DNA of 36,980 bases from an uncultured Blastocatellia bacterium (GTDB taxonomy: Bacteria > Acidobacteriota > Blastocatellia > Pyrinomonadales > Pyrinomonadaceae). Where the stretch lies: the NCBI GenBank assembly GCA_946480785.1, contig CAMLLD010000067.1, positions 1-36,980 of the forward strand. The letters run 5' to 3'. This document shows, one piece after another, positions 26,584 to 36,600 of this stretch (positions are counted from its first letter, which is position 1; every line of letters begins with the position of its first letter). The position numbers and the translations under genes are program-made. Under the pieces are notes generated by a model that saw only the letters and a list, made by a program, of their open reading frames with translations, had not been told where the DNA came from and did no database searches.

Positions 26584-27584
26584 CACAACTCCACCTGACT
26601 CCTATGGACTAGTTGGGCCATCCCGACCAGGATCTGACGCGGCCCCTCGTAAGGTGTGCGGCCGTGTGCGACTAACATGTTGTCCAGCACGAGCAGGTCG
26701 CCACGCTGCCACGGAAACATGATGGTCTCACGCTCATACGCTTCGCGGATTTCATCCATTACGTTCGCTTCGATAAAACTTCCGTCACCAAAGAAAGTGT
26801 TTGACGGCAGATCATGCTGACCGAACTCCTGTAACAACGCGTTCCGTATCCCCGCTTCGAACGAAGACACATGAAAGAACATCACGTGGTTGAACCAGAT
26901 CTCCTCGCCTGTTCGCGGGTGCCGTACGATCGCGGAGCGCGTGGCCGTGGTACGCAAGCGCAGGTTATCTTTCCATTCGACCTGAATGTGGTTATCTTGA
27001 CAGTACCGCTCGACAGCAGCGGGATCTTCCGTCTGGAAGACTTTTTGCCAGGAGAGTCCAAAGCCATCGTTGAAATTTCTCACCAGCATCCACTTTTTAT
27101 TCATGAAGCGCTGGCGCGTTTTCGGACTGAGGTGTGCTAACACGCGGCGACAATCGGCGATCGGCGTCATGCCTCCACTTTGCGCAGGTGTCGTGCACAG
27201 AAAGAAAATCTTCAACGGCCAGTTATCCTGGTAAGAGTTTTCGTTGTGCAGATTGATGTTCTTGCGCGCTGGATAGTCGGTCGAGGTGTAAACATTAGGA
27301 CCGACTTCCGTGCGTGGTGACGAACGCTCGTGGTATTCCAGCGGCTTACCGGCCAGCGCTTCGATAAGTCTCGCCAGTTCGTCTGCCGCTTCGATATCGA
27401 ACCCGCGAAACAGGACGCCACCAAAACGCGCGAGTTGAGTTTCGACGAATTCCGCGTGGCTCGAGATCCACTTCTCGAGGTCCACTCCTCCGGCAGCGGG
27501 TTCGACGAGCAACGGTAGGCGGTCTTCAGCAGTGAGAGAGCTGATCCGCACCGAGTCGAGTTGAGGGACCGGCGCAACACTCAT
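26583..27584 (-). CDS. TauD/SyrP-like Fe(II)/2-oxoglutarate dioxygenase, probable beta-hydroxylase
   Basis: A 333-residue non-heme iron, 2-oxoglutarate-dependent oxygenase of the TauD/TfdA superfamily. The iron triad is visible as His113-x-Glu115 (in NLHNENSYQ) and distal His307 (in VAHGRTPYEGPR), with Arg316 the likely 2-oxoglutarate anchor. The HxE rather than HxD form, and the surrounding sequence, resemble SyrP, which hydroxylates carrier-bound Asp in syringomycin synthesis, and fit the amino-acid hydroxylase branch generally. No signal peptide is seen, so it is cytosolic. The two predicted Asn modules in this locus are natural candidate substrates, but that is inference. The gene follows the PKS-E gene by 11 bases with an AGGAG ribosome site at 27593-27597, and its stop lies in a TGATG overlap with the next gene. 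Halogenation is unlikely because the Glu/Asp ligand is present rather than Ala or Gly. Confidence 0.9.
   Translation of the reverse strand: MSVAPVPQLDSVRISSLTAEDRLPLLVEPAAGGVDLEKWISSHAEFVETQLARFGGVLFRGFDIEAADELARLIEALAGKPLEYHERSSPRTEVGPNVYTSTDYPARKNINLHNENSYQDNWPLKIFFLCTTPAQSGGMTPIADCRRVLAHLSPKTRQRFMNKKWMLVRNFNDGFGLSWQKVFQTEDPAAVERYCQDNHIQVEWKDNLRLRTTATRSAIVRHPRTGEEIWFNHVMFFHVSSFEAGIRNALLQEFGQHDLPSNTFFGDGSFIEANVMDEIREAYERETIMFPWQRGDLLVLDNMLVAHGRTPYEGPRQILVGMAQLVHRSQVEL
26589..26592 (-). promoter_or_regulatory. Ribosome binding site GGAG for the luciferase-like gene
   Basis: GGAG, within GGTGGAG, is five bases before the ATG at 26583 and only two before the GTG at 26586. The spacing favours the ATG. 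It lies in the last codons of the dioxygenase gene. Confidence 0.7.
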
Positions 27585-27592
27585 TTTGATAA

Positions 27593-27597
27593 CTCCT
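27593..27597 (-). promoter_or_regulatory. Ribosome binding site AGGAG for the dioxygenase gene
   Basis: AGGAG is eight bases before the ATG at 27584 and overlaps the TAG stop of the PKS-E gene (27596-27598). Confidence 0.7.
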
Positions 27598-30500
27598 AAA
27601 CGGCTTCGCCGGCTCCTATGTGGTTGCGGCTCAGATCCTGGATCAATTGGTCCAGTTCTTCCTGGCTCAGTGCCGCCGCGGGAAAATCGGAAGGAGTGAA
27701 GCCGCCCGCTTCGGCTTCCGAACAGTGCCTGACGATGTCTCTCAGGCTCTGCAAATAACTTTCAGCGAGTTGCTCAACGGTCGACGCGCCGTGAACGTTG
27801 ACGCTGTACGTCCAATCGAGTTGTAGTCTGCCACCGGCAACGAAGCCGCTGATCATCAACAGGTGACTCCGAGTAGCGCGCGGGCTAACTGTTGGTCCAC
27901 GCGACTCAGCCGCAGCGACAAATGGAGTCGACTCGGACAAGGCATCGTCCACGTGGCCGAGGTAAAGGAAACTCACTTCCGCTCGCGGCATCTCGCGCAA
28001 CCTCTCTCTTATCGTGAGGTCTTGATGAAGGTAGCGCAGCAGCCCATAGTTGAAGCCGCGGGTGGGAAGCCGGCGGAGCTGTTCCTTAATCCGCTTCAAT
28101 GCTTCGCCCGTTCCCCAGCCTGCGTCCAGCTCCAGCAGCACCGGATAGATCGTCGTGAACCACCCAACAGTCCGGGTTACGTCTGTCCCTTTGAAGATCG
28201 CGTCGCGACCGTGACCTTCAAGATCGACGAGGAGCCGGCTTTGATTCGTCCAGTCGCGCAAGGCCAGAGCCAGCGCGGTCATCAGCACATCGTTGATCTG
28301 AGTGTGATAGACGTGAGGCACATCCTGTAAGAGTGCGCGCGTTTCTTCCGCATCGAGCGCCACGCGGAATGTGCGTGCGGAATCTTCCGTGTTGAGCCCG
28401 CGACCGTCCTCAACATCGATTGGCAGCGGAAACAGGTCATGTCGTTCGTCCGCCAGCCAATAATCCAATTCACCGGCAACGTCCGCCGACTGTGCATGCT
28501 CAACTAATAGCTCGGCCCAGGTCTTGAACGAAGTGGTCTTGGCGGGCAGCGAGACAGGCTCCCTGCGCGCGGCCTGTTCGTAGGCGGTGGCGAGATCTTC
28601 GAGCACGAAACGCAATGAGATCGCGTCCATCACGAGGTGGTGCGCAACTAGCAGAAGCCGTCCGGGTTTGCCTGGACCCATATCGAAAAAATCGACGCGC
28701 AACAGCGGACCGGTAGTGAGTTCCAGACCAGCCTGCGCCTCCATCGCTGCCGCTTCGATGGCGGCAGTCTGTTCATTTTCCGGGAGCATCGATAAGTCGT
28801 GATACGCGAACGGGACGTGTCCATCGAAGGCAGCGTTGTACTGTCGCCAACCGGATTCATCCACAGTGAAGCGCATGCGCAGCGCATCGTGATGGGCCAT
28901 CACACTGGCCAGTGCCTGCTTCAACAGCAAGGCGTCGAGCGGCTTGCGTGTCTCCAGCAGTAAAGATTGATTCCAGTGATGCGGATCGGTTGTGGCCAGC
29001 TCAGTGAACCAAGTTTGCACTGGTGTGAGTGGCACATCGCCGGTGACGACATCCTGTCGCACGGTGACTACTTCGCCCGTCCCAGCAACGGCAGCCAACG
29101 CCCTGATTGTCTGGTGCTCAAATACGAGTTGCGGTGTCAGCTTCAAGCCGGCCTTGTTGGTCTTAGCCAGGATCTGAATAGTCAACACTGAATCTCCACC
29201 GAGCTCGAAGAAGTTGTCGTCTACTCCTACCTTCTCGATGCCGAGCAACTGCTGCCAGATTTGCGCGATGATTCGTTCTGTCTCTGTTTGTGGCGCAACG
29301 TAGGGCGTGTCGATATTCGGGCGGGCGTGTGCCGGCTGCGCAGTTCGCTCATCATCGAGCTGGTCCAACTTGCCGGAAACCGTTATCGCTTTGTTCTCCT
29401 CGATGATCCGCGCCAGGTCTCTGGTGGAGACAACTATCTCCGGCCAGCTTCCATCGAGCGCGCGCGCAAAAGCCTCAATTCCTTCTTCCGTCAGCATTCC
29501 GTCTTCCGGCTCGAGGTTAGAGCGCCGCGCCGCATCGACGGCCATCCCGACTTCTCGCCACCCGTCCCAAATGATCGAACAGGTAAACGGAGCAGCGCCG
29601 GTTGCCTGCGCGCGCGCGAAGGCATCGAGGAAAGAGTTCGCCGCACAGTAATCAACGCGTCCATGTCCGCCAAGAATCGAGCGCAGCGATGAAAAGAGAA
29701 TCGTAAAGTCTAAAGACTCGCCGGCAAGAACTTCCTCGAGAAGCAGTGTTCCCTTCACCTTTGCACCTATCGTTGCCTCTGCAACTTCGGGTCTCATGAG
29801 TTGAATAAAGCCGCCACCCGGAACGCCGGCGGCGTGAATGACGCCGTTAATCTCGCCGAACTTCGTGCGTGCCTCCTGCACCGCTGCGCGCATTTGTATT
29901 TCGTCGGACACATCAGCACACACCCACAGCACTTGCGCGCCGAGCCGCTCCAGGTCTGACACCTGCTCAGCATTTGGCGCCGACCGGCTCAGCAAGATCA
30001 GCCGGGCCTGGACCGTGCGCGCGAGGTAGGATGCGAGCGCCATACCGATACCGCCCGTTCCGCCTGTCAACAGATAAACGCCTCGCGGTCGAAGTCGTGC
30101 TGGAAGAGCTCGGCCTTCGAGACGAACGGGATCGTATGCCCTCACCCAGCGATGCCCGCCACGATAGGCGACAGTCAGTTCGTCTGGGGCGACGGCCAAC
30201 TCGTTCGACAGTTGGTCCAGGAGTTCCTGCCAGGAGTTCTCGTTTGCCGGCAGGATGACATCGATACTGCTACAAGCAACATCTTCGTACTCCTGCCCGA
30301 TGACCCGGCAGGGGCCGAGCAACATAGCCTTCTCCGGTTCGATGAACGGTTCGCCCGCAACGCTTTGCAGCCCATTCGATACGACGTATAGCCGTACCTT
30401 CTTGTCACTGCTTGCTTCCGGCAGGATCGCCAGCACCTGCTCGCCAAGCACCTGCGCGAGATAGAGCAGACTATAAAAGGAGCACTGTTGTGACTGGTCC

Positions 30501-33500
30501 AACGACTCGACGGCGGAGGATGCACGATCGCCGGCAGTTACGTTCCACAGATGCACGATGATTTCAGGTGTTCGATCCAGCGTCCGCAGTTCTTTCAATA
30601 ACGCCTCGTAATGCTCGCGCCGTTGGGGGGCAATGCTGTAGTCACTCGCGCCCGTGCGTCGGAAGTCACTGCCCATTCGCACCGTGTTCACATTGTGGCC
30701 TTCATCCCTGAGCCTGCACGCGAATCGGGAACCGACGCCGCACTCGTCTGTAAACAGGAGATAGTTTCGTGCCTTATCTGCATTCGCGGAGGATGCTCTC
30801 TGCCACGCACGGACCGGGTTGGCGGTAGACTGTTTCCAAACTGGAACATAGAACCAGTCGGCGATGTCCTCTTTCTTACTGAGACTCCGGGCGTGCGCGT
30901 GTTGCAGATTTTCCAGCGGCTGCGCGTCAATCCAGTAGCGTTGTCGCTGAAAGCAGTAGGTCGGCAGCGGTACTCGCCGGCGGTTTTCGTCTCTATGAAG
31001 TGCTTCCCAGTTTCCTTCACAGCCCGCAACCCAGAGCTGCCCGAGAGCCTGGAGCAGCGAAACGACTTCCGGCGTCTCCTCGTCCTTTTTAAATAGACTT
31101 GGCTGCAGGACCACGCGCTTCCTCGCTTCAGGCGTCAGATGTTTCTCGACCAGCGAACAAAGCGTGCGTCCCGGTCCTACTTCAAGCAGCACCCCGCCTG
31201 CGCCGAGGCTCTTCAACAACTCCTCGGCTGCCGCGCTGAACTGCACTGGCTGCCTTAATTGCCGCCCCCAATACTCCGCGCTGGTCACTTCTTCAGGTTC
31301 GGCCCACTTTCCTTTGACGCCCGAGATCATCGCGAGCTTAGGCTCGCTCAGCTTTAGTCCCTTTACTTCTTCCACCAAAGGCGCCACGGCCGTGTCCATC
31401 ATTTCAGAGTGAAACGCGTAGCTCGTACTCAACTCGCGCCAACCGATCTCTTTACGATTCAACTCTGCGATCACTTCCGCTACCGCACTTTGTGGTCCGG
31501 AAAGGACGCATTGCCGTGGCGCGTTTATCGCCGCCACGTCCACGCGCGACGTGTTGAGCAGAGTCCGTAGCTCACGCTCTGAAAGGCTGACGGCGATCAT
31601 CGAACCGCCTGCTCCCGCCGCTTCCATTAGCTCACCACGCCGTACAACGAGCCTTGCGCCGGCTTCCAGATCCATCACGCCCGCGCACACTGCCGCGGTC
31701 ACCTCGCCGAGGCTGTGACCGGCAACTCCCCACGGCTTCACGCCCCACTCTTCCCACACGCGCGCCAACGCCACCTCGATGGCCCACAGGACGGGTTGGG
31801 CCAACGCCGTGTGTTTCATCGCGTCTTCTTTCAAACCGCTGGTCATCACTCGTCGCAGGTCTGGACCACCAGCACACTTAACTGCGTCGATGCAGACGTC
31901 GAATTCACTACGGAACACCGGTAACGCATCGTAAAGCTCGCGACACATTCCCGCGTAATGCGAGCCCTGACCGGGAAACAGCATGATGATGCGCGGCGGT
32001 GACGCACTGGCTTTGCCGCGCACAACATTCGACACGCGTTTCTTCTGCGACCACGCTTCGAGTGCTTCAATCCCCTCGTCAACCGAACGGCAGACCACAG
32101 CCAGTCGCTCACTCATCGCCGCGCGTCCTTGTTGTAGTGTGTAGGCGACGTCAGCCAGCCATCCGGCATCCGGCGTCTTCCCTGCTGTACTCGCTTGGTG
32201 CTCGATCAGATGATCTGCCAACTGCCGCGCCGCGTCCTCAAGCGCCGCCTCATTTTTGGCGGATAGAACTAAGACTTGCGCCGGCAGCCGTGATGCGTCC
32301 GATGGTCCAGCGGCTGGAGCTTCTTCAACGATTACGTGCGCGTTCGTTCCGCCAATGCCGAAACTGCTGATACCGGCCCGGCGTGGTTCGCCATTCGTGC
32401 CGGCCTCCCACGACCGCGCGGACTGCGGAACGTAGAACGGCGTGCCTGACAAATCGCAACGTGGATTGGGACGGCTGAAGTGCAAACTCGGTGCGATTAG
32501 CCGATGTTCGAGAGAGAGGACAGTCTTGATAAGGCCGGCAACACCCGCCGCCGCATCCAGGTGACCGACGTTGGTTTTGACGGAGCCGATAGCGCATGAG
32601 CCCGGCCGTGAACTCGCTGTGTTGAAGACCTGGGCCAGCGCTGCTACTTCGATTGGATCACCGAGTTGTGTGGCAGTACCGTGTGTCTCGACGTAGCTGA
32701 TCGCGTCGGGGCTTATCCCGGCCGTTGCTTGCGCTTCAGCAATGACCTCCGCTTGTCCCTCGACGCTCGGCGCTGTGAAACCGATCTTGCCGGAGCCATC
32801 GTTGTTAATGGCGGTGCCTCTGATGACGGCGCGGATAGTGTCACCATCAGCCAGCGCATCGGTAAGCCGCTTCAGCACTACAATCGCGACGCCGTTGCCA
32901 TGAACGGTGCCCTGCGCCTGTTCGTCGAAGGCGCGGCAGTGGCCGTCAGGCGACGCGATACCTCCAGCTTGATAGACATAACCACTCTTGAGCGGGAGTG
33001 TGATTGACACTCCACCAGCGAGGGCCATATCGCATTGATAGTCGAGCAAACTCTGGCAGGCCAGGTGGACGGCAACGAGGGAAGTCGAGCAGCCCGTCTG
33101 CACGTTGACGCTTGGCCCTTTGAGATTCAACTCATACGAGACACGCGTGCTGAGGTAGTCGCGGTCGTTGCCGAGTGAGATCTGGAAAAAGCCGACGTCT
33201 TCGAGGAGTTGAGAATTCAATAAGAGGTTCCAGAGATAGGAACTGGAACTGGCGCCGGCGAATACACCAATGCCACTCGGGCGTTTTTCCGAGCCGTAGC
33301 CCGCCGCTTCGAGAGCGGACCACGCGCATTCCAAAAAGACGCGCTGTTGTAGATCGAGCACTTCAGCTTCGCGCGGGTTGTAGCCGAAGAAGGACGCGTC
33401 AAACAGATCGGCGCCTTCAAGCACACCCTTAGCGGGCACGTAATTCGGATTGCGCACTTTCGCGGCACTGACACCGCCGGCGATCAGCTCATCTTCTGAG

Positions 33501-33625
33501 ATGAACGAAATGCCTTCCACTCCGTCGCGGAGCAGACGCCAGAATTCGGCTATGTCAGGCGCTGCCGGGAAACGGCCCGCCATACCAATGATGGCGATAC
33601 TGTTTGGATGTGCCGGTTCAGTCAT
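27596..33625 (-). CDS. Hybrid PKS module KS-AT-KR-ACP with C-terminal epimerization domain
   Basis: Type I polyketide synthase of 2009 residues that should extend the Asn-bound chain by a C2 unit and reduce the beta-keto group. Domains: KS 7-430 (Cys179 in the CSTS motif, His315, His355); AT 545-835 (Ser638 in GHSLG, YAFH at 736-739, so probably malonyl, but this motif is not decisive); KR about 1180-1405 (TGGTGGIG nucleotide loop, Tyr1326 and Asn1330); carrier 1445-1515 (Ser1479 in LGGDS, the form typical of carriers that precede E domains); E about 1530-1985. The E domain keeps His1662-His1663, Asp1667, the EGHGR motif (Glu1803) and TVGWFTTIYP, but reads DAISLRF where its paralogue in this window reads DGVSWRI. 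No DH, ER or methyltransferase is present. An E domain after a PKS carrier is unusual. It starts at an ATGA overlap with the upstream NRPS. Confidence 0.93.
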   Translation of the reverse strand: MTEPAHPNSIAIIGMAGRFPAAPDIAEFWRLLRDGVEGISFISEDELIAGGVSAAKVRNPNYVPAKGVLEGADLFDASFFGYNPREAEVLDLQQRVFLECAWSALEAAGYGSEKRPSGIGVFAGASSSSYLWNLLLNSQLLEDVGFFQISLGNDRDYLSTRVSYELNLKGPSVNVQTGCSTSLVAVHLACQSLLDYQCDMALAGGVSITLPLKSGYVYQAGGIASPDGHCRAFDEQAQGTVHGNGVAIVVLKRLTDALADGDTIRAVIRGTAINNDGSGKIGFTAPSVEGQAEVIAEAQATAGISPDAISYVETHGTATQLGDPIEVAALAQVFNTASSRPGSCAIGSVKTNVGHLDAAAGVAGLIKTVLSLEHRLIAPSLHFSRPNPRCDLSGTPFYVPQSARSWEAGTNGEPRRAGISSFGIGGTNAHVIVEEAPAAGPSDASRLPAQVLVLSAKNEAALEDAARQLADHLIEHQASTAGKTPDAGWLADVAYTLQQGRAAMSERLAVVCRSVDEGIEALEAWSQKKRVSNVVRGKASASPPRIIMLFPGQGSHYAGMCRELYDALPVFRSEFDVCIDAVKCAGGPDLRRVMTSGLKEDAMKHTALAQPVLWAIEVALARVWEEWGVKPWGVAGHSLGEVTAAVCAGVMDLEAGARLVVRRGELMEAAGAGGSMIAVSLSERELRTLLNTSRVDVAAINAPRQCVLSGPQSAVAEVIAELNRKEIGWRELSTSYAFHSEMMDTAVAPLVEEVKGLKLSEPKLAMISGVKGKWAEPEEVTSAEYWGRQLRQPVQFSAAAEELLKSLGAGGVLLEVGPGRTLCSLVEKHLTPEARKRVVLQPSLFKKDEETPEVVSLLQALGQLWVAGCEGNWEALHRDENRRRVPLPTYCFQRQRYWIDAQPLENLQHAHARSLSKKEDIADWFYVPVWKQSTANPVRAWQRASSANADKARNYLLFTDECGVGSRFACRLRDEGHNVNTVRMGSDFRRTGASDYSIAPQRREHYEALLKELRTLDRTPEIIVHLWNVTAGDRASSAVESLDQSQQCSFYSLLYLAQVLGEQVLAILPEASSDKKVRLYVVSNGLQSVAGEPFIEPEKAMLLGPCRVIGQEYEDVACSSIDVILPANENSWQELLDQLSNELAVAPDELTVAYRGGHRWVRAYDPVRLEGRALPARLRPRGVYLLTGGTGGIGMALASYLARTVQARLILLSRSAPNAEQVSDLERLGAQVLWVCADVSDEIQMRAAVQEARTKFGEINGVIHAAGVPGGGFIQLMRPEVAEATIGAKVKGTLLLEEVLAGESLDFTILFSSLRSILGGHGRVDYCAANSFLDAFARAQATGAAPFTCSIIWDGWREVGMAVDAARRSNLEPEDGMLTEEGIEAFARALDGSWPEIVVSTRDLARIIEENKAITVSGKLDQLDDERTAQPAHARPNIDTPYVAPQTETERIIAQIWQQLLGIEKVGVDDNFFELGGDSVLTIQILAKTNKAGLKLTPQLVFEHQTIRALAAVAGTGEVVTVRQDVVTGDVPLTPVQTWFTELATTDPHHWNQSLLLETRKPLDALLLKQALASVMAHHDALRMRFTVDESGWRQYNAAFDGHVPFAYHDLSMLPENEQTAAIEAAAMEAQAGLELTTGPLLRVDFFDMGPGKPGRLLLVAHHLVMDAISLRFVLEDLATAYEQAARREPVSLPAKTTSFKTWAELLVEHAQSADVAGELDYWLADERHDLFPLPIDVEDGRGLNTEDSARTFRVALDAEETRALLQDVPHVYHTQINDVLMTALALALRDWTNQSRLLVDLEGHGRDAIFKGTDVTRTVGWFTTIYPVLLELDAGWGTGEALKRIKEQLRRLPTRGFNYGLLRYLHQDLTIRERLREMPRAEVSFLYLGHVDDALSESTPFVAAAESRGPTVSPRATRSHLLMISGFVAGGRLQLDWTYSVNVHGASTVEQLAESYLQSLRDIVRHCSEAEAGGFTPSDFPAAALSQEELDQLIQDLSRNHIGAGEAV

Positions 33626-36600
33626 TTCTGAGCACTCGCTTTGGCGGCGCGTTCCTTGGCCATTTGCTGGCGACGGCTGTTGACCTGCTGTTGCTTCAAG
33701 GCACGCTTTTCGGTCGCCTCTACAGACTGCTTCGCGGGTTGCTTCTCGCCGAGAGTCTTGATGTGACCGGCAAGCGCGTTGACTGTCGGATACTTGAAAA
33801 GATCGAGAATCGAAAGCTTGCAGTCCAGCGACTCACACAGCTTGCTGAACACCTCGTACACGCCAAACGAGTTGCCGCCGAGATCGAAGAAGTTGTCGTG
33901 CACGCCCACAGTCTCGACCTGCAGGACTTCGCGCCAAAGGGCCGCGATCAGCTCTTCGGTTTCACCTTCCGGCGCGACGTAGCTTGTGGTGAGCTGCGGC
34001 CGCAGTACACCTGGCTCAGGCAATGCACGCCGGTCCACCTTACCCGCTGCGGTCAGAGGCAAGTAGGTGAGCCAGACGAAAGCTGAAGGGATCATGTACT
34101 CCGGCAACTTCTCTTTGAGAAAGTCACGCAGTTCACTCACCGACGGTTCCTTGCCACGAGCAATGACATAGGCAACGAGTCGTTTGTCACCGTTCGTATC
34201 TTGAATGGCCGTTACGAAAGCGTCGCGCAGCGAGCGGTGTTGTTTGAGTGTGACGGCGATTTCTTCAGTCTCGACACGGTACCCGTGAATCTTCAGTTGA
34301 TCGTCGATACGACCAAGGAACTCCAACTGACCGTCCGTGCGATAACGGACCAGATCGCCGGTGCGGTAGAGACGGCTACCCGGTTTGGAGCCGAAGCGAT
34401 CGGGAATAAAACGTTCGGCAGTGAGTGCCGGGTGATTCAGGTAACCACGCGCGACCCCCGCGCCGCCGACGTACAACTCACCGGCAACTCCGGTGGAAAC
34501 GGGTTGCAGAAAACTGTCGAGCACGTACAGTTGCGTGTTGGCGATTGGACGTCCAATGGGAACCGAGCCGGAGAGGCGCTCGTCTTTAGGAACTTCGTAC
34601 ACGCAGCAACCAACGACTGTCTCCGTCGGACCATACTCGTTAATGTGAATGGTTTCAGGCGAGGCATCCTGCCAGAAGCACAGAGTTTCGGCTTTTAAGT
34701 TCTCACCACCAATGATGAAGCGGCGTGTGCGCCCCGCGGCCTCGGCGGGTGTTAACTGACCATTCAACAACTGCAACTGTGCGGGCGTGATCTTGATGAG
34801 ACTGAGGTCTTCCTGCTCCTTCAGCGTTTGCGTAAGCTGCTCTATTCCGACTCCTTCGGGTGCAAGCACTACTCGGCCGCCGCTCAACAAGGGCGAGAAG
34901 AGTCCGGTGATGGTCAGGTCAAAGGAGATGGAGGAATGGACCAGAGTGCCTGTTCCTTCCCCGGTTTGGTACGTGGACGCAGCCCAACTGAGGTAATTAG
35001 AGAGTCCGCCGTGTGTGATCAAAACACCTTTGGGTCTTCCGGTTGAACCAGACGTGTAGATGACGTAAGCAGTATTCTCGGGTGCAACAGTCTTTCGATC
35101 TGTTGTCTGTTCTCTGCCGGTCGTCTCGTCAACATCGACACAGATCACGTGGCCCGAATGCGGAGGCAGATCGGCGAGCAAACGTTGCTGCGTCAGCAGG
35201 ACAGGCGCAGCGGCATCCTCCATGATGAACGCGAGTCGCTCGCGCGGGTTGGAGGAATCGAGTGGAACGTAAGCGCCGCCTGACTTCAGCACCCCGAGCA
35301 GCGCCACGAGCATATCCGTCGAACGCTCCAACATTACCGCAACCAGCACCTCCGGCCCCACACCAAGCGCGCGCAAACGATTCGCTAAGCGATCGGCGCG
35401 ACTATTCAACTCGCGATAACTCAATCGCTCCTCGCCACAAGCAACAGCTTCAGCATCAGGCGTGCGCGCGACTTGTGCCTCAAACAACTCGGGCAGACAC
35501 GCTGACGGTTTGCTTTCAGTCTTGTTCCACGCCACGAGCAGCCGTTCGCGCTCTATATCCGATAGATAGTCGTCTGCCTCATGACGCGCTGAACTATCGG
35601 CGACGATGGAGCGGAGCACGCGATCGTAATAGCCCATCACCGCGGCTCTGAGCTCAGGAGACATCCGCGTGACGTCGAAGTGCACGTCCAGCCAGGCGTT
35701 CTTATTGAGTGAAGTCGAGTTGATGTCGAAGTGCGTCAGGATCGGGAAGCTCGTCTCAGATAAGTCGATGGCCTTATTGTCGATGATTTCGACTTTACCC
35801 GAGCGCAGCAGGTCGTCTACCGCATGGAAGTGCAGAAAAGCGAAACTAGCCTCGAGCAGCGGCTCGCGTCCCCAGCTCTTTTGCAGCGCCCCGAGTGGAT
35901 AACGACGATGCGGCAGCATGGCCCACTCCGCGTCGAAGACCCTGCGAATCGTCTCGGCCCAGGTACCTTCTGTGAATTGAAACCGGAACGGTACGGTATT
36001 GAGGAAGTTGCCTCGCACCTGCGTGCCGTCGCTTTCCTCCGGTCGCCCGTTCGTCGTGATCCCGGTGAGCAGATCGGTTTGGCCGCTCAACAGGCTCATC
36101 ACCTTCAGGTGCGCAGTGAAGGCGACGGTCTTCAGCGGTACGGCCAGCGTGCGCGCCACTCGCCGCAGTCCTTCGTACACCTCATCGTCAAGGTACAACT
36201 GTACCTTCTCGACTCGCTTGCCGGTGGACGCCACTGCGTGTTCTGCGACGTAAGGGAATCTGACAGGCACGGCATCGCGGAGTTGATCTGACCAGTACTG
36301 TTGCGTCTCTGTCGAGGTCAGCGCACTAATCTCGAGGTTGATGAAGTCGCGATAAGAAACCGCGGGCGGTAGTTGACTGGATGTTTCTTCACCAGCGAGC
36401 AGCGCCATATAGCGCTCCGCAAATTCAACCAGTGTCGAGGTCGTGCTCCACCCGTCGAGAATCGCGTGGTTCTCGGCGAGCGAGAATTGGAACGAATCGT
36501 CAGTGCGGCGATGAACGTAGAAGGACATCTGCAAGGGCTGCGAGAGATCAAACATCTGCCGGCGCAGCTCCCTCAGGAACTCCTGGATAGACTCTTCCTG

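Noticed and set aside
15944..33625. Trans-AT polyketide synthase
   Set aside because: Both PKS modules contain their own AT with GHSxG active sites.
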